Shown here: positions 7,184-13,038 of the stretch, one piece after another
Numbering within the stretch: position 1 is the first letter of the stretch
Layout: the number at the start of each line of letters is the position of its first letter
DNA from: DATNBT01 sp964579765
Lineage (GTDB): Bacteria > Acidobacteriota > Vicinamibacteria > Vicinamibacterales > CAVVIG01
Length of the DNA stretch: 13,462 bases
Direction: 5' to 3'
Assembly (NCBI GenBank): GCA_964579765.1
Contig: CAZOIK010000418.1
Coordinates: 1-13,462 of the forward strand
Translations under genes and position numbers: made by a program
Notes under the pieces: generated by a model
Told to the model about the DNA's origin: nothing
What the model saw: the letters and a program-made list of their open reading frames with translations, nothing else
The model's database searches: none

Positions 7184-7414
7184 ATGGCGCGCTACACACT
7201 CGTCTACGGCGTACGACTCGTCCCCGAAGGATCGCTGCAAGCTGCCACCGACGCGACGCTGACCTTGAAGGACGGCACGAGCGCCGGCGTCACGCTGCAC
7301 ACGATCGACGGCACAATCCCACAGCTCCGCCGCGCGATGGATCGGAGTCTCGACGCGTTTTTCGATCTGTTGCCGGGCGCCGACGAGGAGGATCTCGAGA
7401 AGTTCGGGGACTAG
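7184..7414 (+). CDS. Small acidic hypothetical protein (76 aa)
   Basis: I do not recognise a family. The N-terminal two thirds (RYTLVYGVRLVPEGSL, then alternating beta-like DATLTLKDGTSAGVTLHT) looks like a small beta-sheet domain. The last third (QLRRAMDRSLDAFFDLL, then ADEEDLEKFGD) looks like an amphipathic helix with an acidic tail. It has no signal peptide, membrane helix or cysteine. ATG 7184 is supported by TAAAAT at 7172-7177 with ideal leaderless spacing, which argues that it is a real gene. It is wedged between a divergent membrane glycosyltransferase and a convergent epimerase-like gene, and its TAG stop shares the palindrome CTAG (7411-7414) with that gene's TAG stop. Confidence 0.65.
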   Translation: MARYTLVYGVRLVPEGSLQAATDATLTLKDGTSAGVTLHTIDGTIPQLRRAMDRSLDAFFDLLPGADEEDLEKFGD

Positions 7415-8334
7415 TTGTTCGCGTTGCGCCACTCTTCGAGCAGCCGCGCCGCGTTGCCGGCGACGGAGTGCAGCGTCGGCGTCCAGCCGAGCGCGTGCGC
7501 GCGCGGGCTCCGGACGACCTGATCGAGCGCCATCGCGTCCGCCATCGGGCCCATCTTCGCCCGCGCTTCTTCAATCGGCACGTAGCGCACGTCCGGCTTG
7601 TGCGCGACGTGCGGCTTCACCGACGCGACGATGTCGTTGACGCGCTCGTCGCCTTCGTCGTTGGCGTGGTAAGTGCCTGACGCATCAGGATTTGCGGCAA
7701 CCCTCGCATACAGATCCGCGAGGTCGCGATCGTAGACCAGCGACCAGTGATTGTTCCCGTCGCCGACCACCCGGACCAGCCCGTTCGACGCCATCTTCAG
7801 CAGGTCGCCGACGATGCCGCTCCCGCCGCCGTAGACGATGCCGGGGCGGATGACGATCGTGCGTAGCGCGGGTGAGCCGGCGCCGAGCACCAGCGCCTCG
7901 TGCGCGGGACGCCACGCCGCGATCGGCGTCGGATTGACGGGCGCGTCTTCCGTCGCCGGATCGGGAGATGAACCGAGCACCCAGATGCCGGAGGTGTAGA
8001 TGACGAACCGCTTGTCGGGCGCCGAGGCCGACGAAGTACGCGGGCGCTTCGCCGCCGCGAGGATCGTCTCGATCGCCGCGCGATCGATCTCGGGTCCGCG
8101 TCCCGACGGCCGATCGAAGGCCGTGTGCACGTAGCCGTCCTGCGCGTCGGCCGCCGCTTTGTAGGAATCCGGCTCGGCGAGGTTGCCGATGATCGGATGC
8201 GCGCCCCGCTTGCCGACGCGGCGCGCCTTCTCGTTGTTCCTCACAAGCGCGGTCACGTCATGGCCGGCTTTCACCAGGGCGTCGAGGACTGCGCTTCCAA
8301 TGTATCCGGTCGCGCCGGTCAGGAAGATCCGCAT
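7411..8334 (-). CDS. NAD(P)-binding epimerase/dehydratase-like protein (atypical extended SDR)
   Basis: Rossmann-fold protein of the NAD-dependent epimerase/dehydratase superfamily, 307 residues. LTGATGYIG (5-13) gives the GxxGxxG dinucleotide loop, VIYTSGIWVLG (111-121) the strand carrying the Ser/Thr, IRPGIVYGGG (162-171) the substrate-side loop, and HWSLVYDRDLADLY (196-209) the region typical of extended SDRs. The expected YxxxK pair is not apparent: the equivalent stretch reads AAWRPAHEAL, with Trp141 and His145. It may therefore be an atypical SDR with altered chemistry, or a binding or regulatory protein. ATG 8334 begins right at the Rossmann strand. A minus-strand TATGAT (8350-8345) lies 10 bases upstream. 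It diverges from the acyl-CoA ligase gene. Substrate unknown. Confidence 0.8.
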   Translation of the reverse strand: MRIFLTGATGYIGSAVLDALVKAGHDVTALVRNNEKARRVGKRGAHPIIGNLAEPDSYKAAADAQDGYVHTAFDRPSGRGPEIDRAAIETILAAAKRPRTSSASAPDKRFVIYTSGIWVLGSSPDPATEDAPVNPTPIAAWRPAHEALVLGAGSPALRTIVIRPGIVYGGGSGIVGDLLKMASNGLVRVVGDGNNHWSLVYDRDLADLYARVAANPDASGTYHANDEGDERVNDIVASVKPHVAHKPDVRYVPIEEARAKMGPMADAMALDQVVRSPRAHALGWTPTLHSVAGNAARLLEEWRNANN

Positions 8335-8342
8335 CGGGGGCG

Positions 8343-8351
8343 TATATCATA
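8343..8351. promoter_or_regulatory. Possible overlapping divergent -10 elements (TATATCATA)
   Basis: In the 25-base gap between ATG 8334 (minus) and GTG 8360 (plus), this A/T-rich patch reads TATCAT (8345-8350) on the plus strand, 9 bases before GTG 8360. It reads TATGAT on the minus strand, 10 bases before ATG 8334. It is the only A/T-rich sequence in the gap and could drive both genes with very short leaders. It is less symmetric than the element at 338-345. Confidence 0.45.
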
Positions 8352-8359
8352 GTTCAGTC

Positions 8360-9673
8360 GTGGCTCGCGCTACGCTCATCGACTTTTTCCACGACTTCTC
8401 GCGCACGCGCGGCGAGTTCCTCGTCTATGACGACGGCTTCCGAAGCCGATCGTGGTCGTACACGGAAACGACACAACGCGCAAGAGAACTCGCCGGACGC
8501 CTCGATGCGCTCGGGCTGAAAAGCGGCGACGCCGTCGTCTTCTGGAGCGAGAACCGGCCCGAGTGGATCGCCGCGTTCTGGGCCTGCCTCCTCCGCGGCA
8601 TCGTCGTCGTGCCGATCGACTATCGATCCTCAAACGACTTCCTGCTGCGCGTCAGCCGCATCGTCTCGGCGAAGCTGATCCTCATTGGACAGGAGGTGTC
8701 GCTCCGCGAGGTGCCCGGCCCACCAATCTGGAAGCTGCACGAGCTCGAGTGGGCAGACACCGAGCCTGCGCCGCTCACGCCGGTCGCGATCGGCCGGGAC
8801 ACGGTCGCCGAGATCATCTTCACGTCGGGCGCCACCGCCGATCCGAAGGGCGTCGTCATCACGCACGGCAACGTGCTCGCGAACATCGTGCCCGTCGAGA
8901 AGGAAGTCCTGAAGTACCGGAAGTGGGGCACGCCGTTTTACCCGATCCGCTTTCTGAACCTGCTGCCGCTCAGCCACATGTTCGGGCAGGCGATGGGGAC
9001 ATTCGTGCCGCCGATGCTCGGCGGCGTGGTTGTCTTCATGCGCGGCTACAACCCGCTCGACATCGTGGCGCAAGTCAAGAAGCGGCGCATCTCGGTCGTC
9101 GTCTCCGTCCCGAAGATTCTGGACGTCCTGCGCGAGCACATCCTGCGGGTCGCGCCAGAAGCCGCCTCGCCGAGTCCGGCGCGCCACTGGATCCGCCGAT
9201 GGTGGCACTTCAGGCGCATTCACCGAATTTTCGGGCTGAAGTTCTGGGCGTTCGTCGTCGGCGCGGCGCCGCTCGACGCGTCGCTCGAGGCGTTCTGGGG
9301 CGAGCTCGGCTTCGTCGTCGTCCAGGGATACGGCCTCACGGAGACGGCGCCGATCGTCAGCCTGAACAATCCCTTCTGGACGAAGAAGGGCTCGGTCGGC
9401 CGGGCGATGGCGGGCGTCGAGGTGAAGATTGCGCCGGACGGCGAGATCCTCGTGCGCGGCGAGAACGTCACGAAGGGCTATTTCAACGCGCCAGACGAGA
9501 CCGCGAAGGCGTTCGAGGGCGGCTGGTTCCACACGGGCGACATCGGCGAGGTGGGGCCGGGCGGCGACATCTTCATCCGCGGCCGCAAGAAGGAGATGAT
9601 CGTCACGCCCGAAGGCCTCATCGTCTTCGCCGATGTCGTCGAGCGGGTGCTGATTCAGATTGCGGGCGTCTAG
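8360..9673 (+). CDS. AMP-binding acyl-CoA/acyl-ACP ligase, N-terminal part (ends at in-frame amber)
   Basis: Adenylate-forming fatty-acid ligase core, 437 residues to the stop. Motifs: FTSGATADPKG (154-164, ATP loop), LLPLSHMFGQ (201-210), QGYGLTETAP (322-331), GEILVRGENVTKGYFN (361-376), HTGD (391-394, ribose-binding Asp) and GRKKEMIVTPEG (408-419, hinge before the C-terminal subdomain). The frame stops at TAG 9671-9673 after LIQIAGV. Directly beyond it, in the same frame, DSAVVGVPSGG continues the family pattern, so the C-terminal subdomain with the catalytic A10 lysine is cut off. As it stands, this product should adenylate poorly or not at all. GTG 8360 is chosen because the ligase-like sequence starts there and the longer frame from 8183 overlaps the divergent gene; no Shine-Dalgarno is visible. 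The piece belongs with 9692-10852 as one ancestral gene. Confidence 0.8.
   Translation: MARATLIDFFHDFSRTRGEFLVYDDGFRSRSWSYTETTQRARELAGRLDALGLKSGDAVVFWSENRPEWIAAFWACLLRGIVVVPIDYRSSNDFLLRVSRIVSAKLILIGQEVSLREVPGPPIWKLHELEWADTEPAPLTPVAIGRDTVAEIIFTSGATADPKGVVITHGNVLANIVPVEKEVLKYRKWGTPFYPIRFLNLLPLSHMFGQAMGTFVPPMLGGVVVFMRGYNPLDIVAQVKKRRISVVVSVPKILDVLREHILRVAPEAASPSPARHWIRRWWHFRRIHRIFGLKFWAFVVGAAPLDASLEAFWGELGFVVVQGYGLTETAPIVSLNNPFWTKKGSVGRAMAGVEVKIAPDGEILVRGENVTKGYFNAPDETAKAFEGGWFHTGDIGEVGPGGDIFIRGRKKEMIVTPEGLIVFADVVERVLIQIAGV
9671..9673 (+). other. In-frame TAG interrupting the ligase-ACP-acyltransferase gene
   Basis: The TAG sits in the same frame as both flanking halves, between IQIAGV and DSAVVGVP, where ligases usually carry a charged residue (GV-K/R/E-DSAVVG pattern, from family knowledge). 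A single substitution from CAG, AAG or GAG would create it. No length change is needed to rejoin the halves, so it is a point change, not a frameshift. At least five intact genes in this window end in TAG, so TAG reassignment is unlikely. Confidence 0.85.
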
Positions 9674-9691
9674 GACTCGGCGGTCGTCGGC

Positions 9692-10852
9692 GTGCCCTCG
9701 GGCGGCGAGGAGCGCGTGAACGCCGTCCTCGTGCTCTCGCCGGGCGCGGACGTCGACGCCGTCGTCCGCCAGGCGAACGCGACGCTCGACGACCACCAGC
9801 GCATCCGCCGCGCGCACGTGTGGCCGGAGGCCGAGCTGCCGCGGACCGAGGGCACGAAGAAGCTGAAGCGCGGGGCCATCCGCGAGTGGATTCTGAGCGG
9901 CGGCAAGCGGGCCGCCGCCCCGCCGTCAGGCGATCCGATCGCCGCGCTGCTCGCGAAGTACTCGGGACGCACTGACCTCGCGCCGGGGACGACGCTCGAG
10001 GAACTGGGGCTGAGCTCGCTCGAGCGCGTCGAGCTGATGGTGGCGCTCGAGGACACGTTCCACACGCACCTGGACGAGGCGGCGTTCGCGGGCGCGCGCA
10101 ACCTGCACGACTTGCGCGGCGTCGTCGAACGCGCAGCGAGCAGTGAGGCTGCGCCACGCGAGCCGGTGGAGTTTCCGTCGTGGAACCGCACGCTTCCGGC
10201 GCGAGTGATCCGGAACGTCAGCCTCGCGACGTGGATTCTCCCCATCGGGCGCCTGTTCGCGTGGCTACGCGTCAGCGGACGCGAGCATCTCGAGGGCATC
10301 CATGGCCCGGTGATCTTCGCCTCCAATCATCAGAGCTTCATGGACGCGCCGGTGATTCTCACCGCGCTGCCGGCGCGCTGGCGCTACCGCACGGCGACGG
10401 CGATGGCCAAGGAGTTCTTCAAGGCGCACTTCTTTCCGCAACAGCACGGACGCGCGGCGTGGTTCACCAACAGCCTCAATTACTATCTGGCGGCGCTGTT
10501 CTTCAACGCGTTTCCCCTCCCGCAGCGCGAAGCCGGCGCGCGCCAGACGATGCAGTACATCGGCGACCTCGTCGCGCACGACTGGTCGGTGCTGATCTTC
10601 CCGGAGGGCCAGCGTTCCGAAAGCGGCGAGATCGTCCGGTTCATGCCCGGCGTGGGCATGATCGCGGCGAGGCTCGGCGTTCCCGTCGTGCCGGTACGCA
10701 TCTTTGGCCTCGAGAAAGTGCTGCCCCCCGGGTGGTCCATGGCGCGTCCAGGCCGCGTGCGCGTCGCGTTCGGCAAGCCGCTGCATCTCAGCGGCGAGGA
10801 CTACGGCGCGCTCGCCAAACAGGTCGAAGACGCGGTACGGGATTTGGATTAA
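9692..10852 (+). CDS. C-terminal part: ligase subdomain, acyl carrier domain and PlsC acyltransferase
   Basis: This is the continuation of the interrupted gene in the same frame. The first possible restart is GTG 9692, with no Shine-Dalgarno, so independent translation is doubtful. Numbered from that GTG (386 residues): the ligase C-terminal subdomain with LPRTEGTKKLKRG (49-61, the A10 lysine motif); an acyl carrier domain (about 81-150) with LGLSSLERVEL and phosphopantetheine Ser109; then a PlsC-type acyltransferase with NHQSFMD (212-218, catalytic His and Asp), FPEGQRSESGE (303-313) and a final VPVVPVRIFG block (329-338). Joined with 8360-9673 it makes a roughly 830-residue protein that could activate a fatty acid, hold it on its own carrier and transfer it to a lysophospholipid. 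E. coli Aas carries similar activities but in the opposite domain order and without a carrier domain. Confidence 0.8.
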   Translation: MPSGGEERVNAVLVLSPGADVDAVVRQANATLDDHQRIRRAHVWPEAELPRTEGTKKLKRGAIREWILSGGKRAAAPPSGDPIAALLAKYSGRTDLAPGTTLEELGLSSLERVELMVALEDTFHTHLDEAAFAGARNLHDLRGVVERAASSEAAPREPVEFPSWNRTLPARVIRNVSLATWILPIGRLFAWLRVSGREHLEGIHGPVIFASNHQSFMDAPVILTALPARWRYRTATAMAKEFFKAHFFPQQHGRAAWFTNSLNYYLAALFFNAFPLPQREAGARQTMQYIGDLVAHDWSVLIFPEGQRSESGEIVRFMPGVGMIAARLGVPVVPVRIFGLEKVLPPGWSMARPGRVRVAFGKPLHLSGEDYGALAKQVEDAVRDLD

Positions 10853-10892
10853 ACCCCGGCAGCACGGGAACGGTCTATTTCTGTGGACATCA

Positions 10893-10897
10893 GGAGG
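10893..10897 (+). promoter_or_regulatory. Canonical Shine-Dalgarno (GGAGG)
   Basis: GGAGG lies 7 bases before ATG 10905, within CAGGAGGA. It is the only strong, ideally spaced ribosome binding site I find ahead of a gene in this window, and it fixes the start of the exported small protein. Confidence 0.8.
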
Positions 10898-10904
10898 ACC
10901 GACC

Positions 10905-11207
10905 ATGAGGTTGCCGACTGCAACAGCTCTACTGGGCGCGACGCTTCTGGCGTCGGCCGCCTGCGCCGGTGTGCACGGGCGCGTGTTCGTCGCCACGGCG
11001 CCGCCTCCGCCCATTGCCGAGCGCGTCATCGTCGCGCCAGGGCCGGGATACGTCTGGGTGCCCGGCTATTACACCTGGAGTGGCGCTGCGTACGTCTGGG
11101 TGGCCGGGCGCTACGTCCGCCCTCCGCGCGGACGCCATGCCTGGGTGGCGCCGCACTGGGAGCGGCATCGCCGCGGGTGGTATTTCGTCGAAGGCCACTG
11201 GCGCTGA
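10905..11207 (+). CDS. Small exported WxxGxW-repeat protein
   Basis: Predicted exported protein of 100 residues. The N-terminus, MRLPTATALLGATLLASAACAG, is a signal peptide. Cys20 could be a lipidated cysteine, but the -3 residue is Ser, not the usual Leu, so cleavage after Ala21 by signal peptidase I is as likely. After a Pro-rich linker (APPPPI) the mature part has four degenerate aromatic repeats, WVPGYY, WVAGRY, WVAPHW and FVEGHW, about 14-19 residues apart. This matches the short YXWVPGXW/WXXGXW repeat proteins often found at bacterial cell surfaces, whose function is poorly known. ATG 10905 is set by a strong GGAGG. The gene follows the ligase-acyltransferase gene by 52 bases with no clear terminator between, so it may be partly cotranscribed. 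Confidence 0.8.
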   Translation: MRLPTATALLGATLLASAACAGVHGRVFVATAPPPPIAERVIVAPGPGYVWVPGYYTWSGAAYVWVAGRYVRPPRGRHAWVAPHWERHRRGWYFVEGHWR

Positions 11208-11263
11208 CATGCAAATTCACCCTGCCTTGTGTCAGAATTGTCAGTGAAAGGATTGCTGGCCAT

Positions 11264-11482
11264 TTGAGCAAGGACGATCTGATCGACATGCAAGGCACCG
11301 TCGTGGCGGTGCACAGCGGCGGACTCTACCGCGTGCAGTGCGACGCTGGCCATGAGGTGCTGGCCCAGTTGAGCGGCCGCATGCGCCGCTTCCGCATCAA
11401 GGTGGTTCCGGGTGACCGCGTCACCGTTGGCGTTTCGCCGTACGATCCGGTCCGGGGCATCATCACGTTCCGCGCCCGCTAG
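11264..11482 (+). CDS. infA: Translation initiation factor IF-1
   Basis: IF-1 binds the ribosomal A site and helps IF-2 and IF-3 select the initiator tRNA. The product is exactly 72 residues, the family length, with (M)SKDDLIDMQGTVVAVHSGG at the start, GHEVLAQLSGRMRR in the middle of the S1/OB fold, PGDRV, and SPYDPVRGIITFRAR at the end. The start is TTG 11264: it gives the canonical MSK start, and no ATG or GTG lies in frame nearby. AAAGGA (11247-11252) lies 11 bases upstream, a long but possible Shine-Dalgarno. Compared with typical IF-1 it departs at several positions (FRIKVVPGDRVTVGV, SPYDPVRGIITF), so it could be a second copy outside the ribosomal-protein cluster. The DEAD-box helicase follows after 11 bases, so the two are probably cotranscribed. 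Confidence 0.93.
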   Translation: MSKDDLIDMQGTVVAVHSGGLYRVQCDAGHEVLAQLSGRMRRFRIKVVPGDRVTVGVSPYDPVRGIITFRAR

Positions 11483-11493
11483 CTGACTCTGAT

Positions 11494-12768
11494 TTGAACT
11501 CCCACACAGCCAACTCCACGCAACGACGCCGGCCGCGGCGGCGCGGGTCGTCGCATTCGCACTCTCGCAAGGGACACTCGCCGGCCGCGCCTCAGGCGCA
11601 GTCCTCGGTGTCTTCCGCGCCGGTGCTCGAGCCGGTCACCGTCGAGACGGCGCCGATTCCCTTCGCGACGCTCGGCCTCGACCCGCGTCTGCTCGAAGGC
11701 GTACGCGATCTCGGGTTCAGCGAAACCCGGCCCATCCAGAGCGCCGTCATCACGCTCTCGCTGGCGGGCGCCGATCTCATTGCCTGCGCCGAAACCGGCA
11801 GCGGCAAGACCTGCGCGTTCGTCGTCCCGATGCTGCAGCGGCTGCTCCGCGAGAGCGAGCCCGCCGACGCGACGGCCCCGAAGAAGTCGCGCGTCCTGGT
11901 GCTTGCGCCGACGCGCGAGCTCGCCGTCCAGATCGAGGACGAGATCCACGGGCTCTCGTACCACACGACGATCACGAGCGCCGCAGTCTACGGCGGCGTC
12001 GAGATGGGCGGTCAGGAGCGCGCGCTCAAGGCCGGCGTTGACATCATCGTCGCCACGCCTGGGCGGCTCATCGATCACATGCGCCAGCAGAACGCGGATC
12101 TCTCGGGCGTCGATCTGCTCGTGCTCGACGAAGCGGATCGCATGATGGACATGGGCTTCTGGCCCGACGTGCGCCGCATCATCGCCGCGCTGCCGACGGC
12201 GCGCCAGACGCTGCTCTTCTCGGCGACGATGCCGAACGACGTCGTGAGGTCGGCGCTCGAGATCGTGCGCGAGCCGAAGTACGTGCAGGTCGGCCAGCGC
12301 AGCGCGCCGGCGAAGACGATTACGCACAGCAAGCACGAGGTGGCGCACGGCCAGAAGGTCGAATGGCTGATCGACCACCTGAGGCGGCCCGAAGGTCCGG
12401 TGCTGATCTTCACGCGTACGAAGATCGGCGCCGACAAGCTCGCGCGCCGGCTCCACTCGGCGGGCATCCGCTGCGTGGCGCTCCACGCCGATCGCACGAT
12501 GGATCAGCGACGGCAGGCGGTCGAAGGATTCCGTGGCGGGAAATACAAGGTGCTCGTCGCGACGGACATCGCGGCGCGCGGCCTCGACATCGACGGCATC
12601 CACACCGTCATCAACTACGAAGTGCCGGACTCATCCGATACGTACGTGCATCGTGTCGGACGGACTGGAAGGGCCAACGAGGCGGGCCACGCCATCACGC
12701 TCGTCGCGCCCGAAGAGCATCGTGCTCTGGCTCAGCTAGAAAAGTCCGTCGGCGTTCATCTACAATGA
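11494..12768 (+). CDS. DEAD-box ATP-dependent RNA helicase (RhlE/CsdA-type)
   Basis: Unwinds RNA duplexes using ATP; bacterial relatives act in ribosome assembly, RNA decay and cold adaptation. All core motifs are intact over 424 residues: Q-motif region FATLGL to TRPIQ (57-82), AETGSGKT (99-106), APTRELAVQ (138-146), ATPGRLID (187-194), LDEADRMMDMGF (211-222), FSAT (242-245), VLIFTRTK (303-310), ATDIAARGLDI (356-366) and HRVGRTGRA (386-394). The N-terminal 50 residues are basic and low in complexity (RRRPRRR, HSHSRKGH), a likely RNA-binding tail. There is no C-terminal RNA-binding domain, as in RhlE. The start is taken as TTG 11494, 11 bases after infA. There is no ATG near the start and the tail is unconserved, so the exact start is uncertain. 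Pairing with infA suggests a translation/RNA-remodelling unit. Confidence 0.92.
   Translation: MNSHTANSTQRRRPRRRGSSHSHSRKGHSPAAPQAQSSVSSAPVLEPVTVETAPIPFATLGLDPRLLEGVRDLGFSETRPIQSAVITLSLAGADLIACAETGSGKTCAFVVPMLQRLLRESEPADATAPKKSRVLVLAPTRELAVQIEDEIHGLSYHTTITSAAVYGGVEMGGQERALKAGVDIIVATPGRLIDHMRQQNADLSGVDLLVLDEADRMMDMGFWPDVRRIIAALPTARQTLLFSATMPNDVVRSALEIVREPKYVQVGQRSAPAKTITHSKHEVAHGQKVEWLIDHLRRPEGPVLIFTRTKIGADKLARRLHSAGIRCVALHADRTMDQRRQAVEGFRGGKYKVLVATDIAARGLDIDGIHTVINYEVPDSSDTYVHRVGRTGRANEAGHAITLVAPEEHRALAQLEKSVGVHLQ
12761..12766 (+). promoter_or_regulatory. Possible -10 element (TACAAT) at the end of the helicase gene
   Basis: TACAAT overlaps the last codons of the helicase and shares its final T with the TGA stop (12766-12768). 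It ends 11 bases before ATG 12778. If used, the leader would be about 4-5 bases. Confidence 0.35.
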
Positions 12769-12777
12769 AATCGTTCG

Positions 12778-13035
12778 ATGCCTGATCCGTTTGCTCCCCC
12801 ACCCGGCGCCGCCGCTCCCGCCGATGCCCCTGCGATGTCCCCGGCGGTGGCGCGGTTCAAGTCGTGCCGCTGGCGTCGTCCGCCCGAAGACGGCCCCGAG
12901 TGCTGCGGCCACCGCGACGTGCTGCCGATGGCTGGCACGACCGGCTTCGACCCCGAAGCGTGGTGCCCGGACTGCACGTTCTACAAGCTCCGCCGCACCC
13001 CGAAGAAGCGCGATCCGGACGATTACCGCTACTAG
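12778..13035 (+). CDS. Small Cys-rich protein, possible zinc-binding (85 aa)
   Basis: I do not recognise a named family. The first 25 residues are Pro/Ala-rich and probably disordered (MPDPFAPPPGAAAPADAPAM). The rest is a compact segment with Cys30 (SCRWRRPPED), Cys42-Cys43 followed by His45 (ECCGHRD), and Cys63-x-x-Cys66 (WCPDCTFYK), then a basic, Tyr-ending tail. The CxxC plus the CCxH group could bind one zinc ion. Such proteins often touch nucleic acid or ribosomes, which would suit the helicase/IF-1 neighbourhood, but that is inference. ATG 12778 starts 9 bases after the helicase stop with no Shine-Dalgarno. The stop is only 3 bases from the stop of the converging TPR gene. Confidence 0.65.
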   Translation: MPDPFAPPPGAAAPADAPAMSPAVARFKSCRWRRPPEDGPECCGHRDVLPMAGTTGFDPEAWCPDCTFYKLRRTPKKRDPDDYRY

Positions 13036-13038
13036 TCG

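Noticed and set aside
7151..7432. Longer version of the glycosyltransferase starting at 7432.
   Set aside because: The extension lies fully over the opposite 76-aa gene, is not membrane-like, and the TATAAT at 7163-7158 with GTG 7150 gives a better start.
8183..8359. Longer version of the acyl ligase starting at 8183.
   Set aside because: It overlaps the divergent epimerase-like gene and the extension has no ligase similarity; GTG 8360 begins the conserved region.
9671..9673. Reassigned TAG codon (for example a pyrrolysine-like system).
   Set aside because: TAG ends isocitrate dehydrogenase, infA, the 76-aa gene, the epimerase-like gene, the Cys-rich gene and the TPR gene here, so it works as a normal stop.
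10853..10875. Possible terminator after the acyltransferase (CCCG and CGGG arms).
   Set aside because: The stem is only four pairs, with no T-run; too weak to call.
11205..11263. A sigma-70 promoter ahead of infA (TGACAT with CAGAAT).
   Set aside because: Spacing of 22 bases and a poor -10 make it unconvincing; the 56-base gap otherwise holds only the weak AAAGGA.
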